Positions 38,083 through 51,300 of a DNA stretch of 64,000 nucleotides are shown piece after piece. The notes below the pieces were generated by a model that was given only the letters and a program-made list of their open reading frames with translations, ran no database searches and was not told the DNA's origin. This DNA is from Albula goreensis (taxonomy: Eukaryota > Chordata > Actinopteri > Albuliformes > Albulidae). Location: NCBI GenBank assembly GCA_022829145.1, contig CM040752.1, positions 31,274,586 through 31,338,585 on the forward strand, read 5' to 3'. Made by a program: the position numbers and the translations under genes. How positions within the stretch are numbered: position 1 is the first letter of the stretch; each line of letters opens with the position of its first letter.

Positions 38083-40019
38083 TGCCTCTGGATACTCAGC
38101 ATGTAATGGTAAGTGTCTATCTAATTATTATACTATTATCCTTTTTATACCGTTTATACTAAAGTTCAGTTTTGGCCTCTTTTGTAAATTTGTTCATTGT
38201 CTTCTTATGGTCTCAGTTTCAGAGTAAGAAGACTCAGCTACAAACTTCTTCAGCACCAGTGTTACGACCCAGCCCGTTACACCCCAGGACTGGAACACTA
38301 CTGGCCTGCTCTCCAGAGAGACGGAGTCTGTGTGCAAGAAGCATGCATTTATAAAATAAACAAAAAACAGGGTCACAGTGATTTCCAAAACTGAAGCAGG
38401 GAAGGTGATCTGACCACAGCTGCTGCAAACTCACCACAGGATTTAAAAAAACATTTTAATGGGAGTTTGGGGCACTGCCTTACATGTCTTAATACATAAA
38501 ACAAAAGAAGAAAAGTTCCCTCCATATTGAAAACACTCTCAAACCCCCACTTTCTTCAGCTGTTTCTTTTCATCTTCCAGATGAGACCACATCTATATCT
38601 TTAAAAAAACAAGCCTAAATAACACAAAACGTGTGTGTCCCTGCTTGCAACCCGAACAGGCTGCAGCTGCAGCTTTTTATTCAATTGAGGATTTTTTTTT
38701 CTCCAAAGACAAGCATATTTTGGGAATTTTGAGGTCTTTGGTTTTGCAGTAGTCTTTGGTTTTGCTTTCAGGTAGTTAGCAGAATAATAAACCTAAGACT
38801 CTGGAAGCCTGATGTTTTGGTTATTTTTGGTTCTCTTCTTTGTCACGGTCCATAGTCCTTTTTCCCCCTGTGTGTCTGAATTTGTGTTTTTGTGTGTTGG
38901 TTGTAACTTATGTATATACCGTAGTTTGCATATCGCATTTTGACCATTCTTTGTATATACCCAAGCACAGCTACGCACTGTAAATAAAGCGCATACCCAT
39001 TTTTAAACATTTAAATTGGTTTTGTTCTTGGTTTGCTTCTGTCCCTGTCTCCTTAATCACATTTTATATTCATAAAATTTATATATTCTGTATTTGTATG
39101 AAATATGTATATAATATATGCAATGCCATATATAATGCCATATACCTCTAGATGCCCAGGGACGTAACACTTAGTCTTGCTTAAAAAAAATAAATAATGA
39201 CAAAGTTTACACTACATCATACCCTGTGTAGTCCTGCCAAGGATATCTCCAAAGCTGACATCTCAAGTACTTAAGATAATCATACCAATTCTTAATTAAG
39301 TTTTGATTGTCATAGTTTTATTGTCCTTGCAGTTGAACACATATTTAGTCCTCTTTTGTATATCTGGCCTGTCATACGTCAGGTATCTTTGTTTGGATTT
39401 TGTATTAATTGTTGGTTCATCAGGATTTGCAGATTTGCAGTTAAGCCTACCAAGAAAAGACATCTCCAGTGTTAACATAATAGAGTTTTGATCTCAACCC
39501 CCAAATGAAAGCAGCCCCTAGCAGACAGATGTGAGGAATTGACTGTTGAATATATGTCATGTCAAGTTTTGAGAAAGCAGAATGGTTAAAAGATTTGGCT
39601 CAGTCGAACAGTGCAACCAGAGTCCTGAGTGACATTTTAGTGGTTGGTAATACTTTTATGTAAAATTTATTGACATGGCAATGCATTTTTGCATGATGTA
39701 AAAGGTAAACATTATTCCAAGGTCATCATTTTTCTTTGTGAACGGTGCCATACTAATGGTTATCATACACACTGCTGTTTTTCTATCCTCTACCATTCGT
39801 ATCAGTTTACCGATAGATCGCCCGTAACTTTGTATAGGCTACAATCGGACACTTCATGACGTGTATGACAAAACAGGGCACTCGGTATTGGTTTGGATTG
39901 CTAGTCTCCCAGGTTTTCTTCCTCCAGCACCCACCAAGCCTCCTGTAAAAATCTTGAGCCCAAAAATGAAACTTAGAGTTACACCTGTTGGCTTGTGCAG
40001 TGGCAGACAATTGGGAACA
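38083..40019. other. M2 3' UTR and M2-M3 spacer
   Basis: About 38216-38640 is nearly identical, in reverse, to the M6 3' region (about 54230 down to 53130). A candidate poly(A) signal is at 38983. No gene was seen in the rest. Confidence 0.6.
38983..38988 (+). terminator. Candidate M2 polyadenylation signal AATAAA
   Basis: AATAAA in CTGTAAATAAAGCGC, 900 bases after the M2 stop. An earlier ATAAAATAAAC at about 38355 is an alternative. Confidence 0.35.
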
Positions 40020-42013
40020 ATGAAAGGGAACTCTAGCAATGTTTATACAGGTGCAAATGCAGGTAAATAATTGCTTCGTATTTAACATTTAAGTCAACAT
40101 ATGTAGGCTCTCGCCAGTGTTTCGTAATTGCTAGAATAATTGCTCGTAGTAGTAGTAGTAGTAGTAATAGTGTTGTTGTCGTCACATAATATTGTTACAA
40201 AGCATGCCTAAATCAACTGCATGACTTAAAGTATAAATTGTTTGTATTTAATCATGCTTAAGAGAACCCCTCAGACCACAGGCTGCATTAACATGGGAAG
40301 CTGGATGTCATTGTTTTAAGTGAGAGAAGGGGTGTGTCCCAATACCTGAAAATGAATCATTCCTCTGGATTTCATGCCACCACCCTTGCTAACGCAGCGT
40401 TAGCTAATGTATGCCACAGTAAAAGTTGCAGCTCTATCTACCATTTCTCATATGTTCCACCACAGGCTGTCACTCAGTCTGGACTTTTGGAAAACTGATG
40501 ATTGGACAGACAGAACTTCCAGAATTCAGCATAGTGGTAATGGTAAATGACATTACTATACTATAACATCAGGAAATTCATCTCTCGAACTCAGCAGAAC
40601 TCAACCGGTTGAAGTGGATGATGCTGTACAGAAAGATGCAAAGATTATAATGGACGATAATTATATTGATATGAAACACCTATTAAATTGTTTGAAATGG
40701 CGCTCCAATCACACTGACGGTGAGTTGAGTTCCAGGGACAGAATTATTTGGTAGGATACTTTAATCCTGTGTATTCTATTGCCAAGGTTTGTCCACAGCA
40801 CACACTAACAACAAAATGTAATGTTATACACTTGGTTGCATGCACATTTTCCATTTGACAATGCAAATTAATGAAGACAGTTATTTTTGAGACTGTTGGC
40901 TTCACTGCTTTAATTGCCTCCTGTATGTACCTGTTACCCTGTGTTTTTGTGTTGAAGGAGTTCATGTATATGAGAGACTGACTGGATGTGAGCTGTACAA
41001 AGACAGAATGAGTCCAGTCATGCTTTCGGATGCTTATGATGGAGCAGAAGTATGGAGTTACAGTGTGCAGAATTACACAGTCAACCCTCTGTTGCCAGAG
41101 TTTAAGACCTCATTAAAGGTAACAGATAGTGATCGTCTGAACAAGTTTTTAAACACTTACCATCCAATCTGCAACCGAATATCGAAATACAGTGAAGAAT
41201 GTTATTTTGAGGAGAGATGAAGATTCTGAATTTTCCCATTTTTGACGAAAGTGCATCTTCATTACATTGGCACATACACATAGAGTGTGGAATAACTGTT
41301 ATGTAAAATTGTTTTTAGAACAGACGACAATCAGAATTGACTTTAGCTACCTACTGAACACCATCCCTGCAGACTCTGGAGTTGTCTACACCTGGGCCGA
41401 TGTGAAGCATTGCTGTGTGTTTCCCCTCTTCAGAGCGCCCCAGAGTCAGGCTGCTCCACAACACACACACAGAGACTGGAGGGGTGAGGTTGAGCTGTCT
41501 GGCCACTGGCTTCTACCCCCGACACATCAGCCTGTCAGTGGGGTAGGGAGAAAAAACAACATATTGCATGTAGATTTTTGCATTTATGAAAAGACATGAA
41601 AAATAAGTATTTTCTAAAACTGACAATAAGTAATATGATGCGCTCCTTTACAGAATCAGGAGATGTTCCGAACGCTGCAGTGATCACTACTGTGATTACA
41701 GTAGTGGTCCTGGTTCTGATCATTGCGGTCTCTGCATTTTTCATCTCCAAGAGAAGACTGAGAAGAGAGGTGTAACATTTATGGAGATTTCTTCATGGGA
41801 GGAAAGGGTGACACACTGCCCCCTACTGACCGGTTATGTCATTACAACATAGGTTCACAGTATGTGAGCTTGTAACTATTACGCTGTTTACACTTGAGAA
41901 TACTGTTAACTCCTCTTTAAAACATGTCACTGATACCTTATGGTCTCCATTTCAGAGCCTGAAGACCAAGCTTCACACTCCTCTACCACTTACAGTAATG
42001 TGAAGGTACCCTG
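40020..42013 (+). pseudogene. M3: MHC class I pseudogene
   Basis: The remnants are in normal order. The leader-like 40020-40062 is 12 bp shorter than usual and has lost its hydrophobic core. Alpha1 40466-40719 is 254 bp, so frameshifted, with in-frame TAA at 40564 where the YYDSN motif should be. Alpha2 is 40958 to about 41216; its donor GT has become AT. Alpha3 is 41434 to about 41531, after which about 250 bp are deleted so that the sequence jumps into what is intron in M2. TM 41654 to about 41769 has the preserved segment NAAVITTVITVVVLVLIIAV then SAFFISKRRL. Tail exon about 41956-42013 encodes EPEDQASHSS then TTYSNVKVP. At least four independent lesions make a functional class I chain impossible. 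The TM and tail reading frames are still clean. Confidence 0.92.
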
Positions 42014-42157
42014 ATGGTACCAAGCCAGGCTGTGAGCTTCTCTCCCTCTTTAAGCCCCCTTTAATTCTCTGAAATTGCAGTATATCAATCAGCAATAATC
42101 AGCAGCACATTAATTATATCCCAACTTGTGTTTGCTCCAGTAAACAGTGATATATTC

Positions 42158-42163
42158 AATAAA
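42158..42163 (+). terminator. Candidate polyadenylation signal AATAAA of M3
   Basis: AATAAA in TATTCAATAAAGTGG, about 145 bases after the M3 tail stop. A plausible relic 3' end. Confidence 0.4.
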
Positions 42164-43147
42164 GTGGTACTGTATATTTTTTTCCTTTCAGCATTTTATA
42201 GTGCTTCAAGCATTTCATGAGGGATGTAGCCACCAATGCATCAGAGATATCACTTTCCCCTATAGTGCACAAAGTGTTAACCTGCTATTGTTTACCTACC
42301 TGGAAATACCTACAGTTGGCCACTTTTTTTCTGTAGAAGTGCCTGATACTTTTTGCTGTAATAAATTATCATGATTGCTGACTGAAAAGTGATGCATTTC
42401 TAGGTGTGTAGCACCAATACTTGAAGGTTGGACTTTCTTCATTCACAAATAAAACCATGACCTTGAGGACAATACTCTGCAGATGTAACTCCTAATGTAA
42501 AAATATTGGTGAATGCATAAAACGTGCAAAAGAGGTTGAATGTCATTCAAGATGTGGCTGTTCTTAAAATGTAAAATATGCATAGTTTTTAAAATGCAAA
42601 CTGTGAAGCTAGTCACCACATTTCAAAATACCCTTCAGAACTGTTTCAAATCCGAAAGTTCAGTTTTAGTAGGTCTTAATGTTAGAATAGATATTCAGAA
42701 AATGACAGATGCAGATTCAAACTAGATCAACTGCATTTATTATACTCATTATTTTTAATGACTCATAATCTGTACATTATTAATCTATGTATTTTAGCTA
42801 AATATCTTCACAAAATGTGCTTTTATCAGGAGACGTTTTTAAAATGAGCAACAAATATGAAATATTTCTTAACCCATAAAAGTATTCAAGATTTTCTTGT
42901 TTTAAATTTTATTTACATACAGGTTTTTTTTTCATTGTCGAATTTTTTTTTGACTCCTTAATGAGTAAATTAAGAATTTTGTTTGATTTTGCAATGGTTT
43001 TTTTATCGTAATTTCTTTCTGAATTAGCCCTAATAAAAAAAGTAAAAAAAAAAAAAAAAAAACCATCACGTGTGTTTGATCCAGAAAGCAAAAGTTATCT
43101 ATCGGTTGAGGGTGGTTAATTGCAAGCTCCTCAAGAAATACGCAACG
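42164..43147. other. AT-rich spacer upstream of M4
   Basis: No gene seen. It contains T and A homopolymers (about 42925-42955 and 43045-43062) just upstream of the M4 leader. Confidence 0.6.
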
Positions 43148-46100
43148 ATGAAGAGAATAACGGCGCTTCTGTTTCTTTTACATGCTACGGCTGTGAACGC
43201 AGGTAAACATAAAGCTATGCAGCTACTTTACTAAATTTAGTTTTATATTCATAACTATTAATAGTAGCTCAACTCTTGAACTTTGCACTTGATGGAAAGA
43301 ATTAACGGTTTGCATAGCTGAGAGATGCGGACTTTTTGGGATGAACAGAAATATTAAAACCTTTTTTTCTTAAATGTAATTAATTAATTCTATTAATGAC
43401 TGAAAAGCACTCCGTTGGTAGATGAAATATAAAGAAATGCATTTCTTCTTTTTTAAAAAAAAATTGGGATGAAAGAGGCTCGGACAGGGGTTAGTGGGGA
43501 AACGTGACGAAACGGTCTCTGGCCGGCTCCATGTTGCTGCTTGCTGCTGATAACGATTATCTACTAGCCCTGTGAAATGCGTCTTTACAACGACGGTAAT
43601 TCAATTTCGATGCATTACACTTTAAATAGTTAATATCAAAAACGCAATTCTTGGCATCAAATTTTTCACAATTAAATGGGGCCTGTCTTCCCTTACCATT
43701 GAGTAGTGCAAAATCTCCGTGAGGATATTTCAGTTTTTTATAATACAAGCACACAGATAAAATATGTGACTTACCTTAACTACTGTGTAAGTTATGAGGT
43801 CTGCTCGCCATTGCTTATATTTTGCCCCACAGGTTCACACTCTCTCTGGGGATTTGTAACACTTATAACTGGAGAGACACAGTTCCCAGAATTCAGTGGA
43901 GTGGTTATGGTGGATGATGTTCCGGTTCTGTACTACGATGGCAACATCAAGAAGTTAATCTCTCGACTACAGCAGAACTCAGATGATAGCGATGAAGATT
44001 CCATACTTGAGGGTATAAAGTATTTGGCAGATATAGTATATAGAGACATGAAAAGAAGCTCATTGCTCGTAAATCATATCTCCAATCACAGTAAAGGTGA
44101 GCTGCCCCATGCATTGCTACATGGTCTAGATGCAATCCTTTCCATGTGATCACTGACAGTGCCTGGAAATAACACAGTGAGACCCATTCCATGATGTGAA
44201 CCTCAATGTCAGCCCTGATAAGAGGGCTCCAGTCTGTACTATAATATCCATGTCATTGTGTAATGTCTCGCTGCAGGTACTTCACTACCAACATGCTAGA
44301 GCGCACCCTTACAAACACAGAGGATCATTCTGAGATTGGAGAGGTCTATGACTGAATTTACAGCTGTTGATAAAATCCTAGGACAAAATCTTTTAGTTGA
44401 CTTTTTATATGATTTGGCTTTTAAAATTAGTAATCTGCAATACAATTCAGGATAAACATTAACAAAAAATAATAATTCACAAGAACTCTGTCACTGTTGA
44501 TTAATTTTAACAGTTTATTTATTTGAGGGTAATATATATTTGTACTGTCATGAAATTAACTCTCAACAGTGTGCTTCAGTAATGAAGAAGTTCTAGTTTT
44601 GAGATTTGGCTTAACTGCCTCTCTGTCTGCCTGCTTCTCTCTGTATGCCTGCTTCGCTCTGTCTGCCTGCTTCGCTCTGTATGCCTGGTTCTCTCTGTCT
44701 GCCTGCTTCGCTCTGTATGCCTGGTTCTCTCTGTCTGCCTGCTTCTCTCTGTCTCTATATTGAAGGAGTTCATGTCTATCAGAGACTGGCTGGATGTGAG
44801 CTGGACAATGACAAGGAGAGTCCAGTCATGATATGGGATGCTTATGATGGAACTGAAGCAAGAAGTTACAACAAGCAGAATTACACATTCAACCCTCTGT
44901 GGCCTTTCCTTATGCTCAAAGAAGGGCAGCTACAGAATTCTGTAATGCAATTTGTGAATGTACAGCAGCCTATTTGCATCCGAACATTGAAGCACTACCT
45001 GAAGAAAGTAAAGAATGTTGTGCTGAGGAAAGGTACAGTAGCAAGTCTTTCACGTGCATCTGACTAAAGTTAATCTTCATTATGCATTGCTGTATTCCAT
45101 CATGTTGTCTGTATTCTGTCTCTATCCTTGCACACACACCTGACTACAGTGCATCTTCAGTCTGCCCTTATACAGTGTACAGTGTGAACATACTGAACCA
45201 GAGTGGATTTAGACAGGAATTACAGATGCAGTTGTGCATCGACTGCTTTCCTGAATTCTTACCTTCAGGGGATTCATGTTTATGTTTTCTGTACACATGA
45301 AAATTTAATTACTGTTTATTTGAATTATTCTTCAACTGGAATTACCAGAAAAACATTTCTGCTGTTTACCTATTTGCTTTTAAAATGAGAAATCCATAGT
45401 ACCATAATGGCAGATATATATATGAGAAAATTGTGGATCTATCTGGTTTTTGTGGGGAATATCCATTTGCCTGCATATCCATAACTCCTGTTTTCTGTCT
45501 GCTGTAATGCACTGCTGTGTGTTTCCCCTCTTCAGAGCACCCCAGAGTCAGGCTGCTCCATAACACACACCCAGAGACTGGAGAGGTGAGGATGAGCTGT
45601 CTGGCCACCGGCTTCTACCCCCGACACATCAATCTGACCATGCTGAGAGACGGACATCCCATCCCAGAAGAGGAGCTGATTTTGGGGGATCTGTTACCCA
45701 ACGGAGACGGGACCTACCAGCTGAGGAGGACCCTGAGTGTGGGTGCAGAGGAGCTGAGAGAGAGACACCATTACACCTGCTCTGTCACACACCTTACTCT
45801 GGACAACAAGCTGGACATCAGCTGGGGTAATATATTTTAGAGTTTTGAAGACATTCTTATGTATGGACTAGTAGCTTGTTAAATATAATTTGCCCTATTT
45901 TACAGAACCAGCGTATTGTCTGAACACTCCAGCCATTAACACTATGGTCCTGGCTCTGATCTTTTCCATCCTTGCATTTGTCTTCTATAAGAAGAGACCC
46001 AGAGGTGAGAGCTGCAAAATGTATGGGGATATAATGTCTGTTTATGGGGTGAAACTCTGTCCTCTCCTGACTGTGTCGTTATATTATAGGTTCCCAGACT

Positions 46101-46261
46101 TCCCTTATGCCTGTCCATACTGTGACTAAAGGTGAGCGTTGAAGTAGTATTATAGTGTGCAAATATTATTGTTTTTACAGGTGTAACTCTTTATGTTCTT
46201 TGTTTCAGAGAGAGATGTCACGGCTCCACGCTCTGCTTCCACAGAGGAATATCCTACATGA
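43148..46261 (+). CDS. M4: nonclassical MHC class I alpha chain, intact
   Basis: Exons: leader 43148-43202 (MKRITALLFLLHATAVNA), alpha1 43833-44096, alpha2 44766-45032, alpha3 45536-45826, TM 45906-46004, tails 46090-46131 and 46209-46261 (TGA). 1071 nt, 356 residues, fully open with consensus borders. Alpha1: GSHSLWGFVTLITGETQFPE, acidic loop NSDDSDEDS, NHS glycosylation site at the end. Alpha2: GVHVYQRLAGCELDNDKESP, NYT site, second Cys in QPICIRTLKHYL. Alpha3: complete C1-set Ig domain with CLATGFYPRH and YTCSVTH. The TM exon is the shortest of the cluster (NTMVLALIFSILAFVFY then KKRPRG). The tail is SQTSLMPVHTVTK then ERDVTAPRSASTEEYPT. Position 7 is Gly and the T143/K146/W147 block is absent, so it is nonclassical. 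The best candidate in the window for a working gene. Confidence 0.93.
44612..44757 (+). repeat. 18-bp tandem repeat forming the M4 alpha2 polypyrimidine tract
   Basis: Seven units of CTGCTTCTCTCTGTATGC and variants (CTGCTTCGCTCTGTCTGC, CTGGTTCTCTCTGTCTGC) end eight bases before the alpha2 acceptor TTGAAG. M2 has only a short CTGTCTGTCTCTTTG in the same place. Open frames on both strands here are artefacts of an 18-base period. Confidence 0.85.
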
Positions 46262-46730
46262 TGCATGTAAGCACCCCAGACATACAGCTCTGACTGCAGT
46301 CCCAAAGTCTGCATTGCTTTCATAGAATATCTAGGTGTTTCTTCTGAGCTCATATTTTTGTATATTTCTTTGTGATGTGCTTGGCGATATAAAATATGTT
46401 TCCTAGACAGTTTATCCATGTTCTATGTTTGCTGTGTTTTATGTGTCTCTCAGCTCACAATAATCTCCATTGTAAGCAAAGGAAAACTCTTGATTGATTA
46501 GTTGAACAACTTTATCTTTGTGCTTTGAAACCCAGCTATTATCATTTCAGCAAAATCAATAACTTCCCAGAAAGTTATGTATTTACACAGTTATGTACAG
46601 TATTTGCTATAACATGAAAGTTAATCACAGCATGATATTCTTCTTTTCTTCTCAGGTGATTTTACAAAAATAACCAAGCCTGCTGCACTCTGCACCTGCA
46701 CTTTCTACTTTTCGCACCTTGTTCTTTTTA

Positions 46731-46950
46731 CATTACATTACAGTCATTTAGCTGATGCTTTTATCCAAAGTGACTTACAGTTGATTATGATAGCCAAGAA
46801 CCAATCCCCCTGGGAGCAGTGTGGGGTTGAGGGCCTTGCTCAGGGGCCCAACAGCAGTGGTGTTCTTACTGTGGCTGGACTGGGACTCAAACCGGCAACC
46901 TCAGGGGTCCCAGTCATGTACCTTAGCCACTAGGCTATAGGCTATATATA
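46731..46950 (-). repeat. tRNA-derived SINE (reverse orientation) in M4 3' UTR
   Basis: ATTACATTACAGTCATTTAG with GATGCTTTTATCCAAAGTGA at the left and GACTCAAACCGGCAACCTC (reverse box B) at the right. It is flanked on both sides by copies of a TTTTTGTACCTTGTTCTTTT-like sequence, possibly a long imperfect target duplication or an older local repeat. Confidence 0.82.
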
Positions 46951-47378
46951 GGCTTGAGATACCCTGTTTCAACTTTCCACTTTTTGTACCTTGTTCTTTT
47001 TGAGATACCCTGTTCATATGTACATACTTAATTTCATGTACCTGTTACGCTTTCATTTCATGATCATTTAAAATAATATTTCTTTAGAAAGGCTACAAAC
47101 ATTTCTATGCAATTTTACAAATGCTTGGAGCACTGATGGTCTTTCCCTACATTTATTTTGTCTTATGGACACCACATTTTCATTTTCTTTGTCTGTGAAA
47201 AATTGTATTCGGACAGACTGGACATTATTTTGATGTTTACAATTGTATTTGTTTAGTTTTTAGTCCAGTGCAGTTTAGTTCATCTATAAAGGAAATGTTG
47301 TAATCAGGTAAGGAAATGAAACAATTCATTGTGAATCCTAATTTCAAGGCTTCTACTGTGCCTGTGCAGTTGTTTTGT

Positions 47379-47384
47379 AATAAA
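47379..47384 (+). terminator. Candidate M4 polyadenylation signal AATAAA
   Basis: AATAAA in TTTTGTAATAAAATTG, 1.1 kb after the M4 stop and just before the GT/GTGA satellite. Confidence 0.45.
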
Positions 47385-47444
47385 ATTGTAATCATGTTTT
47401 TACATATTATTTCCCCACATTCAGTGAGCAGCTTATCTTACAGT

Positions 47445-47795
47445 ATGTGTGTGTGTGTGTGTGAGTGAGTGAGTGAGTGAGTGAGTGAGTGAGTGAGTGA
47501 TGGAGTGAGTGAGTGAGTGAGTGAGTGTGTGTGTGTGTGTGTGGTGTGTGAGTGGTGTGAGTGAGGTGGTGGTGAGTGTGTGTGTGTGTGTGTGTGTGGT
47601 GGTGGTGTGAGTGAGTGAGTGAGGTGTGTGTGTGAGTGAGTGTGAGTGAGTGAGTGAGTGAGTGAGTGTGTGTGTGTGTGTGAGTGAGTGAGTGAGTGTG
47701 TGTGAGTGAGTGGTGAGTGAGTGAGTGTGTGTGAGTGAGTGAGTGAGTGAGTGAGTGAGTGAGTGAGTGTGAGTGAGTGTGTGTGTGTGTGTGAG
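47445..47795. repeat. GT / GTGA compound satellite
   Basis: About 350 bp of alternating (GT)n and (GTGA)n blocks between the convergent M4 and M5. The long His/Thr/Ser/Leu frame on the minus strand is an artefact. Confidence 0.95.
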
Positions 47796-48399
47796 TGTAA
47801 GAATGTTACATAGTGAAAGGATTGTAAGAGCAGCAGTAGAACGGTTAACTGTCATAATTGTCTGTTGGTGAATATTTTTCTTTCGTATTTCCTAATACTG
47901 ACCAGTAAACATGTAGACAGAACTTATGTGTACTGATGAAGGGTACTTACATCATCACATTTTAAGTGACCAATTATGACATCATACTATAATCCTCTTA
48001 CGGATAAACATAATTATTTTTAGATGTGCCAGAGAACTGGAGACTGGACATCTTGTGAGACATCGAACAGAGGGGAAAAGCACTCAGTTTGGCCTAGTTC
48101 TAAGTTTTTTTATATTTGCAAATTTTTATTTTTGTGCCCAAATTATAAGACTTGAATAATGATAAATAAATAAGTAAATAAAGTTTATATATATATATAT
48201 AATTTATAAATATATATATAATGTTTGTGCTCAAATATAGTAACAACAGTAAAGCACCAAAAATAAATCAGCACATAAATTAATAAATTAGTAAATACAT
48301 GAATTACAATTACAAAGAGACAAATAACTGAATAATTTTAAATTATATAGCATATATGGTATATGCAGTATACATGAAGTATATACATGGACCATGAAG

Positions 48400-51300
48400 T
48401 ATTCTGTGGAGTTTGAAACCATGTCTTGGACCTCTGAAAGTGAGAAGGAAGGAAATCAGTGACATTTACAAAAGAAAACAGTAACAGTGCACTCTGATGT
48501 AAAGAGCATGATAGTTACACACTCACCTTCAGCAGCACTGCACACAGGAATAACGTCTGAGGTGTAAAGGAGTAGTGGCTGGGCACCTACAAGTAACCTT
48601 CATTTTAAAGACACAACATTTCCATTTCAGGAACAGCTCTTAGAGGGCAGTCTATCACCAATAATAATAACACACTTCTCACCTCTGACTCTCCTCTTGT
48701 AGATGACAAATGCAGTGATGGCAGGGACCACAACCAGAACCAGAAACCCCACTATGACCACAGAGGCGATGACTGCGATGTTAGGACCGTTCCCTGGTTC
48801 TGTTACACAGTGTAGCAAATTGTCAGCATTGCAACTCAAAACCATCTCAGAGCCAATTTAGTAAAAAGAAAAAAAAAACTAATAAAACAATGAACTCAAT
48901 AGTCTAAATACAAAAATGTACATAGAGTATGTTGCTGTTCCTCCATACCACACTGACCCCACAGTAATGAAGCACAAACCCTCCTCTTATCTGTATTACC
49001 CCAGCCGATGTCCAGCTTGTTGTCCAGAGTAAGGTGTGTGACAGAGCAGGTGTAATGGTGTCTCTCTCTCAGCTCCTCTGCACCCACGCTCAGGGTCCTC
49101 CTCAGCTGGTAGGTCCCGTCTCCGTTGGGTAACAGAGCCCCCAAAATCAGCTCCTCTTCTGGGATGGGATGTCCGTCTCTCAGCATGGTCAGGTTGATGT
49201 GTCGGGGTTAAAAGCCGGTGGCCAGACATCTCACCTTCACCTCTCCAGTGTCTGTGTGTGTGTTATGGAGCAGCCTGACTCTGGGGTGCTCTGAAGAGGG
49301 GAAACACACAGCAGTGTATCAAATAAACCAGGCAAACAGCATGTACAGATATAAAGGCAAGTGAAGCTTCCCCAAAGAAAGATAGATATAGCAGGACTAT
49401 ATGAGGAATATGCTAAAACAAACCAGTCAAGTTCAAATGGCTGAAATGCCAAAAGATTACTTAGAAGAGCTGATTATCCAAGTAGACCAAAACCTATTCT
49501 CAGTCCCATCAGTCATTTTGGACACAGACAACATTATACAATGTAGCAATGCATAATTGCAGAATAAAGATGGAGTTTATTTAGATGCATGTAAAAGATT
49601 TGACACTGTACCTCTCCTTAGCACGATATTCTTGTCTTTCCTCAGGTAGTGCTTCAATGTTTGGATGCAAATAGGCTGATATAAAGTCTTAAACCTTACT
49701 AGAACGACCTCTTCTTTCCTTAGGTTCCACACAAGCTCTGGCCACAGAGAGTTGAAAGTGGAATTCTGCATGTTGTAACTCATCGCTTCCATTCCATCAT
49801 AAGCATCCCACTCCATGATTTTGCTTTCCTTGTCATTGTCCAGCACACATCCAGCCATCCTCTGATAGACATGAACCCCTTCAACACAGAGAAACAGGCA
49901 GACACAGGACACAGATAAGCCAACGGTCTGTGCGCAATACTTCTGTGGCATTACTTTCATAACCGATACCTGCTGTATCTTCTTTCATTCAAAGAGAAAT
50001 GGAAGTGCATGCTTGAATCACAGTCTGACTGCAATACCATACTCATCTGTTTCTATCCTTATTGACAGAATGGACCACTTTACAGTTCACACTGATGTCA
50101 TAACTCTTTCACTAGTCACTATTAAAAGTAAAGATTCAGTCAACCTCCCAACCTGCTTCTCAAGATTGGGAGACGGGTCAGAAATTCCCATACTTCTGTA
50201 TTCGGTCTCTCGTATGTAAATATGACAATACTTGGATCATATATTTACATATGGATCACGCTCCACGAGCTGGCTCTCTCCAATAAAAGCATGATGGGGC
50301 TCATAGCATTGGTTGGTCAGCTGAATGTGGATTGCGTTAACCAACAGAACACCCCATCTGCCCTCACACTCAACTCACCCTCAGTGTGGTTAGACTGAAG
50401 CTTTATGTGTTGTGATCTCCTTTTCATGCTGTTTTGAATGTGACTTGCCGCAAAGTTACAGCCCGTGTGTATGGCTTTGTCAGCTCCGTCCGTTGAGTTC
50501 GTCTGACTTCGAGAGACGACGCTCCCGACGTTGCTGTCGTAGAACAGGACCTGTACATCGTCCACCATAACCACCACACTGAATTCGGGGAACTGCGTCT
50601 CTCCATAAATTAATGTTGAAAATGCCCAGAGGGAGTGTGAACCTGGGTGGCAAAACACAAGCAATCATTGGTAAAGCTGTTACCTTATACTGGAGTATCA
50701 GGTAGCTATGCCATATAGACTAGACAGTGGGTCAGAAACCTTCTCTGTATTCATAGTGGCTGTTTTTAATGTTGCAGGCAAAGTCCGTCCTGGGGATTCT
50801 CACAACCAGGTTAAACCTTAATCCTTGTGCAAGGTGCCCCCATATTGTGCATAGGTGAGAGTTTCAGTTCAGTTCCATTACATTTCATTTGCATAGCACT
50901 TTTTAAAAACAACTTGTCACAAAGCAGCTTTACAGCTGATCCCAGGCCTGAAACCCCATCAGAGCAAGCCAAGGCAACAGTGGCAAGGAAAAACTCCCTG
51001 ACAAACAGCAAGAAACCTTGAGCAGAAACCGGCTCAGAGGGGGAGCCCATCTGCTTCTGGCCAGCACTGGCAGGCAAAAAGTTTGAGAGTAAATGCAGTG
51101 TTGTATCGTAATATGAGGAAAACAGCTTATGTGAATCATACTGACCCAATTAGTTATAAAAACAGTAAAAACAATAAAAAAGAACAGAGACAAAAACAAA
51201 TCATGTAAAATGAACAGATAGTTAGGAGCACTAGAGTTAGGTATTAGTGGTGTCCAGTGGTGGCTGGTGACTCAATGAAGAAAATTTTTCAGAGCACAAA

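Larger units (their letters stand above)
46262..48399. other. Tail-to-tail spacer between M4 (+) and M5 (-)
   Basis: It contains the M4 3' UTR (candidate poly(A) signal at 47379), a SINE at 46731-46950, and a GT/GTGA satellite at 47445-47795. Beyond the satellite are A/T-rich stretches with an AT run near 48188. No gene seen. Confidence 0.6.

Noticed and set aside
44569..44773. Cys/Leu/Ser-rich frame upstream of M4 alpha2
   Set aside because: An 18-bp intronic tandem repeat; the alpha2 exon starts at the acceptor at 44764-44765.
47433..47855. 140-codon His/Thr/Ser/Leu frame on the minus strand
   Set aside because: Translation of a GT/GTGA satellite.
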